Below, one piece after another: positions 55,292 through 63,343 of a stretch of DNA of 64,000 bases. Positions within the stretch are counted from its first letter, which is position 1, and each line of letters begins with the position of its first letter. The DNA is from Micavibrio sp. UBA2137 (GTDB taxonomy: Bacteria > Pseudomonadota > Alphaproteobacteria > Micavibrionales > Micavibrionaceae), in assembly GCA_002328415.1 (NCBI GenBank), contig DCXL01000004.1:843451-907450 (forward strand), in the 5' to 3' direction. Under the pieces are notes generated by a model, which saw only the letters and a list, made by a program, of their open reading frames with translations, was not told the origin of the DNA and ran no database searches. A program made the position numbers and the translations under genes.

Positions 55292-56292
55292 TTACTCCAA
55301 CAACATCCCCCACAAAGTCTTCACCGCTCCTTCACGATTATGTCTTGCGTTATAAAATTTTGCGTGCGCGTCTTTATCCGCTTCTGGCTTCAATTCAATA
55401 CCCCATAAAGGATTGATCTTTTGAGGTAAAAATGAGTACCGAATATCCGTAATCTGATAAGGGTTGTTCCTATCAAGTGCAATATATCCATTTGAAAACC
55501 AACGAAATCTTTCAATGTCTTTTCTCTGCTGAGAGCCTTCTTTGAGCCAAGGCAAATCCCTTTCAATTGAAAGCTTATTTATGTTTTCTCCCTCCCAAAC
55601 GATTGATTTTCCAGGCCCTATTTTCACGGCATCTACGTAATATTTATCCTCTGTCGTTGTGATGATTTTCCAAATAAATATATTTGCTAAGCTGGGTTTG
55701 GCTTCAATATAAAGCACTTCCACATTGCGTTTCTCTGAAAGCTTTAGGACTTCACTTATGGCCTTTTGTTGTTGTGTGTAAGAAACACCAAAATATAAAA
55801 ATGCCCATGTAATACCTAGAATGATATATTTACGCTGTTTTGTTAATATAGCAGCGAAGATCAATCCAATAAGAGGCACTGTTATCAATGGATCGATGAT
55901 AGAAATGATACCCCAAGCAACGCGTTGATTTGAAAATGCCAAAATAGCAAAGTGCCGTAACTGGTTAAACTATCGAGCAAACCATGTGTCGCAATACCTA
56001 GCAAGCACCACAAAAAACTTTGTTTAAAAGTAACATTTAAGGCGCGCCCTAATAGAGGATGCAAAAAACCGCTACAAATTAAAGCACCCAATGGGATGAA
56101 AAAAAGTGAATGGGTAAAATGGCGGTGATATTCGATTGCGCGTAACGAGTCCTCAGAAGAGTGAATAAGAACATCCAGATCAGGCGCCATTCCGGCAAGT
56201 GCTCCAAAAAGAGCAGCCTTGGCCAAATCTTTCTTATGACCTTGCGTTTGAGCAAAAATTGCTCCAAAGGTGGCCTGCGTTAATGGATCCAT
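55292..56292 (-). pseudogene. YdjM/DUF457-type membrane-bound metal-dependent hydrolase, broken by a one-base deletion
   Basis: The first 117 codons (MDPLTQATFGAIFAQTQGHK) contain the conserved histidine/aspartate motifs MAPDLDVL, HRHFTHSL and HGLLDSLTSYGT. The frame is then lost at LLFWHF. In the shifted frame the family pattern resumes as FSNQRVAWGIISIIDPLITV and continues to 55292. One C is missing near 55938: TGGCATTTTC in place of TGGCCATTTTC would restore WPFSNQRVAW. The joined length of about 333 residues is normal. Function in the family is poorly defined. Confidence 0.8.
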
Positions 56293-56363
56293 AAGTGTCT
56301 TTTAACATTTTTTTTTGAAACTAAAAAACTAAATAGCCATATTTACATTTTACCAGTCATAAC

Positions 56364-56434
56364 GGTGGCAGGATTCGAACCTGCGCATGGCGATACCAAA
56401 AACCGCTGCCTTACCGCTTGGCTACACCCCAATA
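56364..56434 (-). pseudogene. tRNA-Gln fragment lacking its 3' acceptor end (left 71-bp repeat)
   Basis: On the minus strand this carries the 5' end, D arm, anticodon arm (loop TTTTGGT, anticodon TTG) and T arm of a tRNA-Gln, identical to the intact copy at 63200-63274. After the first four bases of the 3' acceptor strand (CACC) it diverges to GTTATG. The last three acceptor pairs and the CCA are missing, so it cannot be a normal tRNA. The identity between the two copies spans 71 bases (56364-56434 and 63207-63277), including 2 bases beyond the tRNA 5' end. Confidence 0.85.
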
Positions 56435-56592
56435 TAGTGTCAAATTTGAAAACAGAAAATACATAAAGGTTTAGACAATATCAAGTCTCAATATAAATTT
56501 TATTCTCATCAAAAACTAATCTGCTAGCAAAGAGCAAACACAAGAATTTTTTAACAATCCGCTTTCTTCAAAACTGCGCACTAACACGATTT

Positions 56593-56628
56593 AATGGCAG
56601 TGCTTGCAGTCAGTCGCTAACTGTTCTC
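56593..56628 (+). repeat. Left copy of 36-bp imperfect direct repeat flanking the efflux cassette
   Basis: AATGGCAGTGCTTGCAGTC, one mismatch, GTCGCTAACT, two mismatches, TCTC. It matches 63135-63170 in the same orientation with 3 differences in 36. This copy ends one base before the outer-membrane factor gene's stop codon. The 160 bases between it and the tRNA fragment hold nothing I recognise. Confidence 0.85.
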
Positions 56629-56629
56629 C

Positions 56630-57991
56630 CTAATAAACACCCAATGATTTATAAATGCGTACAATGCTTTCTGCCTGATTGACCTCTGCTGAAAGAAGGG
56701 TAGATTCCGCAGAATTCAGGTTCCTTTGTGTATCCAGAAGGTCGATAAAGGATATCTCCCCCTCCTTAAATAAAGTCTGTGAAATATCTGTCGAGTTTTC
56801 GGAGGCAATATATGCATTTTCCAGTTCTATCCGCTGATCCCTGAGTTTAGCATGGTCATTCAATGCCGTTTCAACATCGACCACGGCTTCCAATACTGTT
56901 TTTCTGTAGAGCTCAAAGGCTTGTCTTTCTCTTGCCCGGGCAGCATCAATCCGCCCCTCAATTCTACCAAAATCCAATAAAGCAACCGCAGCACCAAGGG
57001 CAACATTCCAAACAGTTGCATTTGTTACAAAGCTGCCGTCGCTTACCCCGTAAAATCCACTAAGGGTAAAGGTAGGGAAAAGTTCTGCCGTAACGGACTC
57101 TGCCAAATTCGTATTTTCAGCAAGATTTGCAGAAGCTGCACGAATATCAGGTCTCAAAGTAATGACTTTTGCAGGGGCTAATAAAACAGGCTTTAAATCG
57201 ACTCCCGGTATGCCGGCTTCGTTTTGTAACAAAGGATGCAACTCCTCAGGCAATACCCCAGTTAATATTGTCAGCCTTAGCCGGGCATTTTCCTGTTGGC
57301 GTTCAAATTCCGACAAAGAGGCTTTTGTGCTACTGACCAGCGCACGTGACCGTTCTACATCAAGCTTTGGCGAGGCGCCCAGCTCATACAAATTTGTAAC
57401 CAGTTCCAGTGTCTTTTGCTGTGAGACAGTATTTTTCTCTGCTATGCGGTATTGGCTTTGTGCTTCCCTGAAATCTATATAGGTACGCGCAACTTCCGCA
57501 ATCAGGCTGAGACTGACATCATGATAATATGCTTCTGCCTCGGCCAATCCAGCTCTTGACGCTTCAAAATTATTTCTGTTCTTACCAAAAATATCTATCT
57601 CATAAGACGCATCAAAGCCAGCATCATAAAATTCATCAATATGATCAGGTCCGTCAAAGCCCGTTTCCTGTCTGCCATACTCACCCGATGCATTCAGTTG
57701 AGGAAACAGGGATGATCTCGCAGAACGCTTTATACCACGCGCTTCTTCTATTCTTGCTTCGGCCGCCAGTCGGTCAGGGCTGCCTTGCAATGTTAAATCA
57801 ACAAGTGCGTTGAGAGTGGGATCATTAAAATGACGCCACCAACCTTTCAAATCGGCAAGGTTGGTAATGGTTTCTGCCTCTCCATTCTCTACAGTCCAAT
57901 AAGACGGCAGGCTAACCTCGTCAGAAGTAAGGCCGTCTCCGGAGCAGGCAGTTAAAAACAAAGCTGTAATGATGAATATCTTTTTCAACAT
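56630..57991 (-). CDS. RND efflux outer-membrane factor of the second system
   Basis: This 453-residue TolC/NodT-type outer-membrane lipoprotein has the signal ITALFLTACSGDG. Two OEP halves are seen, the second with VITLRPDIRAASANLAENTN. The periplasmic helices (LSLIAEVARTYIDFREAQSQ) are intact. It is only moderately similar to the outer-membrane factor at 47521-48930, so the two operons are not recent duplicates. It is the last gene of the TetR-MFP-RND-OMF cassette and ends at the left direct repeat. Confidence 0.93.
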   Translation of the reverse strand: MLKKIFIITALFLTACSGDGLTSDEVSLPSYWTVENGEAETITNLADLKGWWRHFNDPTLNALVDLTLQGSPDRLAAEARIEEARGIKRSARSSLFPQLNASGEYGRQETGFDGPDHIDEFYDAGFDASYEIDIFGKNRNNFEASRAGLAEAEAYYHDVSLSLIAEVARTYIDFREAQSQYRIAEKNTVSQQKTLELVTNLYELGASPKLDVERSRALVSSTKASLSEFERQQENARLRLTILTGVLPEELHPLLQNEAGIPGVDLKPVLLAPAKVITLRPDIRAASANLAENTNLAESVTAELFPTFTLSGFYGVSDGSFVTNATVWNVALGAAVALLDFGRIEGRIDAARARERQAFELYRKTVLEAVVDVETALNDHAKLRDQRIELENAYIASENSTDISQTLFKEGEISFIDLLDTQRNLNSAESTLLSAEVNQAESIVRIYKSLGVY

Positions 57992-57997
57992 GATGTC

Positions 57998-60900
57998 CTA
58001 GCTCTCTTGCACTGCCTCTGCATGTTTTCTGTTACCTGTAATTTTAAGTTCAAGTCCACGTAGCAGAACATAAAATACAGGAGTGAATATAAGACCAAAG
58101 AACGTCACACCCAGCATCCCTGAGAAAACAGCAACACCAATAGCCTGACGCATCTCTGCGCCCGCACCTTCACTTAAGGCAAGAGGGAGCACACCCATAA
58201 TAAATGCGAATGAGGTCATAAGAATGGGGCGTAAACGCAATTTCGAGGCTTCAACAGCTGCATCTATAAGGCTATGCCCCTGATGCTCCAGTTCCCTTGC
58301 AAATTCTACAATCAGAATAGCGTTCTTACAGGCCAGACCTGCCAGAACAAACAGACTAATCTGCGTAAAGATATTATTATCCCCTCCCCAAAGATAAATG
58401 CCGATCATGGCCGAAAGAATACTCATCGGAACAATCATGATAACGGCCAGCGGCAAAGTCAGACTTTCATACTGCGCGGCCAATACAAGGAACACAAAAA
58501 AGATACATAAAGGGAAAATATAGATAGCCGTGTTACCCGCCAGAATTTGCTGGTAAGTCAATTCCGTCCATTCAAAATCGACTCCCTGAGGCAGAGTCTC
58601 TTCCAGAACCTCGGTAATGGCGTTTTGTGCCTCACCTGATGAATAGCCAGGTGCAGGACTACCGTTAAGGTCAGCGGCACGATATGAATTATATCTTGCG
58701 GCAACCTCGGGGCCAAATGTCTCTTCCACCTGAATCACAGAACCCAAAGGTATCATCTGACCGTCTTCATTACGTGTTTTCAGGCGCAAAATATCCTGTG
58801 GTTTTGACCTGAATTCCTTATCCGCCTGTGCCACCACCTGATAGGTACGTCCAAACTGATTGAAATCGTTCACGTAGAGTGATCCCAGATAGACCTGCAT
58901 GGTCCTGAATACTTCATCTACAGGAATACCCAATTGGCGAGCACGGGTTCTGTCCAGATTTGCATAGAGTTGAGGGACATTTACATTATAGTTTGTATAG
59001 ACATTTGATAATGCCGGATGCTGGTTGGCCTTTCCGACCACTTCTTTCATGATATTATCCAAGGCTCCATATCCAAGGTCAGCCCTGTCTTCCACTTGTA
59101 GCTTAAATCCGCCCGTTGTTCCCAAACCTTGAACAGGAGGAGGAGGGAAAATTGCTATAAAAGCCTTATCAATACCTGCAAATTTTTGTTGCAAACGTCC
59201 GGCAATGGCCGCCGCACTTAAATTCTCATCCGTACGTTCTTCAAAATCATCAAGCGGCACGAATACGATTCCGGCACTGCTTGAGTTTACGAAACCGTTA
59301 ATGGAAAGTCCCGGGAATTGTACGGTGTTAGATACACCCTCTTCATTAATGGCAATCTCACCCATTTCTCTTATAACCTCTTCGGTGCGTTCCAAAGTGG
59401 CGCCCGGTGGCAAGACGGCAAAACTGATAAGATATTGTTTGTCCTGTGCCGGAACAAATCCGGGTGGGACAAGTTTAAAGCTAAAATAGGTCCCTACTAC
59501 CAGAATAAGGAAGACCAGGAACATAAAGATTTTTCTTTTGGCAAATCCACCTACGGAACGGGAGTAACTATGCTGCCCTTTGTGAAAGCCTTTGTTAAAG
59601 ATTCTAAAGAACCAGCCAAACGCAAAATCCATAAATTTTGTCAGTTTATCGCTTTGCGCCTCGCGTGGTTTCAATAGCAAAGCAGACATAGCCGGACTCA
59701 GTGTCAGGGAGTTTATTGTTGAAATAAACGTGGCGATCACAATGGTCAGGGCAAACTGTTTATAAAACATGCCCGTCAGGCCACTAATAAATGCAATGGG
59801 AATAAACACACCTGCAATCACAAGTGATGTCGCAATAATAGGACCGATCACCTCGCGCATGGCCTGAATGGTTGCAGCACGAGGGGGTTTTCCTTCCTCA
59901 ATATTCCTCTCGACATTCTCAACCACAACAATGGCATCATCAACAACGATACCAACCGCCAGAATAAGACCGAAAAGGGAAAGAACGTTAATCGAAAACC
60001 CAAGAAGCAACATAATTGCAAACGTTCCGATGATAGAAACAGGCACAGCCAGCAGCGGGATAATTGAGGCACGCCATGTTTGTAGGAACACAATAACAAC
60101 AAGTACAACAAGCAGCACGGCCTCAATTAGTGTATGAATAACCGCATCTATGGAGTGACGTACGAAAACAGTCGGATCATAAACAATTGTGTAATCTACA
60201 TCTTCGGGAAAATTCTTTTTTAGCTCGGCCATTTTCTTGCGCACATTGGACGAAAGCTCAAGGGCATTTGCATCCGGTGCGGCAAATATAGGAATAGCAA
60301 CCGCCTGTTCATTATTCAGCATAGAGCGCAACGAATAGGATTCTGCATCGAGTTCTGCGTGGGCAACGTCACTGAGGCGTGTAATAACATTGGCCTTATC
60401 CCGCTTGATAATTATATCTTCAAATTCCTCAGGAGTCGAAAGCCGGCCTTGTGTATTCACAGGCAACTGGAGTTCCGTTCCATCATCATATGGAGGGCCA
60501 CCAATCACACCTGCGGCAACTTGTATATTCTGGCTTCTGATAGCATTAACAACTTCGCTTGCCGTCATATTTCTTTCGGCAATACGATCAGGATTAAGCC
60601 AGATACGCATGGCATAATCTCCTGAACCAAATAATCTGACTTGGCCCACTCCGGGAATTTTTGCCAATTCATCCTTAATATTCAGGGTCCCGTAATTACG
60701 CAGATAAAGCATGTCATAGCGTGAGTTAGGCGATGTCAGGTGCACAACCATTGTCAGGTCAGGTGAACTTTTTACAACTGTTACACCAAGGTTTCTTGTC
60801 ACTTCCGGCAATCTTGGTAAAGCCTGGGAAACTCTGTTCTGAACCAGCTGCTGCGCAAGGTCTACATCCGTACCAATAGCAAAAGTAATGGTCATCGACA

Positions 60901-61168
60901 GGCGTCCATCAGCAGAAGCCAGTGAGTTAATATACAAAAGATTTTCTACCCCACTGATTTGTTCTTCCAGAGGGGTTGCCACCGTTTCGGCAATGGTCGC
61001 AGGGTTCGCCCCGGGAAAGCTTGCGCTGACCTGGATAGACGGTGGCGTAACTTCCGGATATTCAGAGATCGGAAGCTGGAACATGGCGATCGCCCCAAGC
61101 AGGAAAATGACGAAAGATAAAACTCCCGCGAAAATAGGCCGGTCAATAAACTGGTTGGAAAGCAGCAT
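57998..61168 (-). CDS. RND efflux pump permease of the MexF/OqxB type
   Basis: This 1056-residue proton-driven multidrug exporter of the inner membrane begins MLLSNQFIDRPIFAGVLSF, as in the MexF/BpeF/OqxB branch. The proton-relay Asp pair is in LAVGIVVDDAIVVVENVERN near residue 405. The gate region GGPPYDDGTELQLPVNTQGR and the C-terminal helices (FAFIMGVLPLALSEGAGAEM) are conserved. Known relatives export chloramphenicol, quinolones and trimethoprim, but the substrate here is not known. It starts 3 bases after the MFP gene stop. Confidence 0.94.
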   Translation of the reverse strand: MLLSNQFIDRPIFAGVLSFVIFLLGAIAMFQLPISEYPEVTPPSIQVSASFPGANPATIAETVATPLEEQISGVENLLYINSLASADGRLSMTITFAIGTDVDLAQQLVQNRVSQALPRLPEVTRNLGVTVVKSSPDLTMVVHLTSPNSRYDMLYLRNYGTLNIKDELAKIPGVGQVRLFGSGDYAMRIWLNPDRIAERNMTASEVVNAIRSQNIQVAAGVIGGPPYDDGTELQLPVNTQGRLSTPEEFEDIIIKRDKANVITRLSDVAHAELDAESYSLRSMLNNEQAVAIPIFAAPDANALELSSNVRKKMAELKKNFPEDVDYTIVYDPTVFVRHSIDAVIHTLIEAVLLVVLVVIVFLQTWRASIIPLLAVPVSIIGTFAIMLLLGFSINVLSLFGLILAVGIVVDDAIVVVENVERNIEEGKPPRAATIQAMREVIGPIIATSLVIAGVFIPIAFISGLTGMFYKQFALTIVIATFISTINSLTLSPAMSALLLKPREAQSDKLTKFMDFAFGWFFRIFNKGFHKGQHSYSRSVGGFAKRKIFMFLVFLILVVGTYFSFKLVPPGFVPAQDKQYLISFAVLPPGATLERTEEVIREMGEIAINEEGVSNTVQFPGLSINGFVNSSSAGIVFVPLDDFEERTDENLSAAAIAGRLQQKFAGIDKAFIAIFPPPPVQGLGTTGGFKLQVEDRADLGYGALDNIMKEVVGKANQHPALSNVYTNYNVNVPQLYANLDRTRARQLGIPVDEVFRTMQVYLGSLYVNDFNQFGRTYQVVAQADKEFRSKPQDILRLKTRNEDGQMIPLGSVIQVEETFGPEVAARYNSYRAADLNGSPAPGYSSGEAQNAITEVLEETLPQGVDFEWTELTYQQILAGNTAIYIFPLCIFFVFLVLAAQYESLTLPLAVIMIVPMSILSAMIGIYLWGGDNNIFTQISLFVLAGLACKNAILIVEFARELEHQGHSLIDAAVEASKLRLRPILMTSFAFIMGVLPLALSEGAGAEMRQAIGVAVFSGMLGVTFFGLIFTPVFYVLLRGLELKITGNRKHAEAVQES

Positions 61169-61171
61169 ATA

Positions 61172-62332
61172 TTACCCGCCTTCTACTTCAGAATTATCCA
61201 TGGCCCTTTTAGGAGTAACGGGCATTCCCGGACGTATACGCACTACGCCCTCAGTAATCACTTCATCGCCTATATTAAGGCCTGAAAGAACCACACGTTG
61301 ACCATCAACACTTTCTCCTACTTTAATCTCGCGGTAAGTAGCTTTACCATCTTCTATAATATAAACAAACTTCCTGTCCTGATCCGTCCCAATAGCACGT
61401 TCGGAAACAAGAATACTTTCCTTTCTTGACGGACTGCCCATCAGGACCTGAACAGACATACCGGGTAAAAGTATTTGCTCATTATTATTAAATAAAGCAC
61501 GCGCGCGCACCGTGCCCGAACCCGGATCAATACGGTTATCAAAGCTATCGACATAACCCTGATAGTCTTTTTCACTTCCAGAGATTTCTACAAGGACAGG
61601 AACCTGCCCAGCTTCAGCACCTGTGGTTTGTACAGTTGACAGGTAGGTGTTTTCATCAATTTCAAAATCAACATAGAGTTGATCATTCGCAACAATTGAT
61701 GTCAGCAAGGGTGCAGAAGATCCACTTTCAACAAGATTACCTTCCGTGATTTCAGCCCGGCTGATTTTTCCAGATATAGGGGCTTTCACATAAGCATAAT
61801 CCAAATCAATTTCTGCGTTTGCCACCGCTGCCTTTGCGCCTTTAACCAGGGCCGCCGCTGCTTCACGGTTACTCACTCTTTCATCAAGCATACTTCTAGC
61901 AATAGCATCTGTTTCAATAAGTTTTCTTGCCCTTTGATACTCTTTTTCTGCCAAATTCGCGTTTGCAGCGGCCGTGTTCAGAGCAGCTTTTGCCTCATTA
62001 AGATTGGCTTCATACGGACGTGGATCAATGACCATTAACACATCACCCCTTTCAACCTGCTGTCCGTCTTTGAATCGTATTTCCGTGATAACCCCGCTAA
62101 CCTGTGGTCGGATTTCGGCTCGGTCCACCGCAACAACCATTCCTGAAAAGTTTTTCCAGATTTCTACATCAGATTTATTCATGACAACAGTTTCAACAGG
62201 CATAGCCTGCCCCGCAGACTGAGCCCCCGATGCGGAAGCTTCCCCATTATCGTTACTCATAAAATAAAATACCGTGACTAAAAGAATAACGGCCAAAAGA
62301 ATAAAAATTGTCGGCTTGGCGACTGATCTCAT
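61172..62332 (-). CDS. RND efflux periplasmic adaptor (MexE type)
   Basis: This 386-residue adaptor has an N-terminal membrane anchor (IFILLAVILLVTVFYFM) and no lipobox. The lipoyl halves are IRFKDGQQVERGDVLMVIDP and YVKAPISGKISRAEITEGNL. The helical hairpin between includes LAEKEYQRARKLIETDAIAR. The barrel segment FDNRIDPGSGTVRARALFNN is typical of MexE-like proteins. A GGGGG stretch precedes the ATG. It lies between tetR (21 bases) and the pump gene. Confidence 0.93.
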   Translation of the reverse strand: MRSVAKPTIFILLAVILLVTVFYFMSNDNGEASASGAQSAGQAMPVETVVMNKSDVEIWKNFSGMVVAVDRAEIRPQVSGVITEIRFKDGQQVERGDVLMVIDPRPYEANLNEAKAALNTAAANANLAEKEYQRARKLIETDAIARSMLDERVSNREAAAALVKGAKAAVANAEIDLDYAYVKAPISGKISRAEITEGNLVESGSSAPLLTSIVANDQLYVDFEIDENTYLSTVQTTGAEAGQVPVLVEISGSEKDYQGYVDSFDNRIDPGSGTVRARALFNNNEQILLPGMSVQVLMGSPSRKESILVSERAIGTDQDRKFVYIIEDGKATYREIKVGESVDGQRVVLSGLNIGDEVITEGVVRIRPGMPVTPKRAMDNSEVEGG

Positions 62333-62353
62333 AATCGTACCCCCACGTTGTTC

Positions 62354-62989
62354 CTAAGCTCTTAATTTTTCTGAGCCGTAATGTTGTTGACTGACCCCGA
62401 TTAAATCAAACAGGGCCTTTTCCAGATTTTCCTCAAGATATTTAAGGTCGTTCTTTATACGCGCCATGATGAGTTGCCCGACAATAAAAGCAAAAATTTC
62501 ATCGGCTTTGGCTTGTGTGTCTGTATTTTTGTCAATAATACCCGCCTCAACAAGGTCTTGCAGTGTTCTCTGGTAATAAACAGTTTTCTGAGAACATATA
62601 TCAGTGACCTTATGGGCTATACCCTCATCCTGTGCAGCCAATTCAGAGCCCAGAGTTGCAAATGGACATCCACATACACGGCCCAGTTGCGCGGACACTT
62701 CCTTTTGCTGCTGCGTGATGAATTTTACCATCTTTCTGAAACGCTCAAGTGGCGGCGTATCAGCCGAAAACATTTCTTCATACTCGGCAATGTGCTGCTG
62801 CACGCAATCATCCATAGTTTCCAGTGCTAAGTGTGCCTTGGATGGAAAATAGTGATAAAAACTGCCTTTCTGGACACCTGCTTTCTTACAGATATCATCG
62901 ACACTGACAGCGTTATAGCTCTCCAGCCATATCAGCTCGAGAGCTGTTTCAATCAATTTCTCACGATTATTGGTTGGTTTTCGTCCCAT
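62354..62989 (-). CDS. TetR/AcrR family repressor with NemR-like cysteine motif
   Basis: This is a 211-residue regulator. The N-terminal helix-turn-helix (YNAVSVDDICKKAGVQKGSFYHYFPSK, about residues 24-50) is typical. In the ligand domain, RVCGCPFATLGSELAAQD near residue 105 resembles the cysteine-containing segment of NemR and AcuR. In those proteins a cysteine senses electrophiles. It is the first gene of the efflux cassette and is read in the same direction, so it likely represses itself and the pump together through the operator at 63022-63037. AAAGG lies before the ATG. Confidence 0.9.
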   Translation of the reverse strand: MGRKPTNNREKLIETALELIWLESYNAVSVDDICKKAGVQKGSFYHYFPSKAHLALETMDDCVQQHIAEYEEMFSADTPPLERFRKMVKFITQQQKEVSAQLGRVCGCPFATLGSELAAQDEGIAHKVTDICSQKTVYYQRTLQDLVEAGIIDKNTDTQAKADEIFAFIVGQLIMARIKNDLKYLEENLEKALFDLIGVSQQHYGSEKLRA

Positions 62990-63021
62990 ATCGCTACCTT
63001 TCTTCTGCTAAGTAACAATAT

Positions 63022-63037
63022 TTGACCGACCAGTCAA
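63022..63037. promoter_or_regulatory. TetR-type operator upstream of the efflux cassette
   Basis: TTGACCGACCAGTCAA is a near-perfect 16-bp palindrome (half sites TTGAC / GTCAA around a CGACCA core). The GACC/GGTC core is common to TetR-family operators. On the minus strand it includes TTGACT, which could be the -35 box, so a bound repressor would block the promoter. It lies 33 bases before the tetR start. Confidence 0.7.
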
Positions 63038-63134
63038 CTACTAAAAATACGAATGCAGTTGTTTACAAAAAGATATATGAAACCTTAAACTTTGAATTTC
63101 AATATAAACGTTACATAGGGTGGATTAAAGACTG

Positions 63135-63170
63135 AATGGCAGTGCTTGCAGTCTGTCGCTAACTACTCTC
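63135..63170 (+). repeat. Right copy of 36-bp imperfect direct repeat flanking the efflux cassette
   Basis: It is the same orientation as 56593-56628 and differs at 3 of 36 positions. It lies between the tetR promoter region and the intact tRNA-Gln gene, 29 bases from the tRNA 3' end. With its partner it encloses exactly the TetR-MFP-RND-OMF genes. Between 63038 and 63134 I see no gene. Confidence 0.85.
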
Positions 63171-63199
63171 AAATGAAAAATTTAAAGGTATTATGGAAA

Positions 63200-63274
63200 T
63201 GGCTGGGGTGGCAGGATTCGAACCTGCGCATGGCGATACCAAAAACCGCTGCCTTACCGCTTGGCTACACCCCA
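63200..63274 (-). tRNA. tRNA-Gln (anticodon TTG)
   Basis: This is a complete 75-base tRNA with encoded CCA. The acceptor stem TGGGGTG pairs with CACCCCA, the anticodon stem is GCGGT / ATCGC with loop TTTTGGT, and the T arm contains GGTTCGAATCC. The anticodon TTG reads CAA and CAG. It is the intact member of a pair; the other copy, 6.8 kb away, has lost its 3' end. Confidence 0.95.
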
Positions 63275-63343
63275 ATACCGATAGAGATTTGAAAACTAGA
63301 CAAATTATAATAGAAAAGCAACCCTCAAATTATCAAATTTTAG

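Noticed and set aside
56364..56434. A second working tRNA-Gln gene
   Set aside because: The 3' acceptor strand diverges after CACC, leaving three unpaired or mispaired positions and no CCA.
56593..56628. The 36-bp repeats as integron attC sites
   Set aside because: They lack the paired R and L boxes and the RYYYAAC / GTTRRRY core needed for attC. No integrase of that type is visible.
47521..62989. The two RND operons as copies from a recent duplication
   Set aside because: The pumps belong to different branches, differ in sequence along their whole length, and only one set has a TetR gene.
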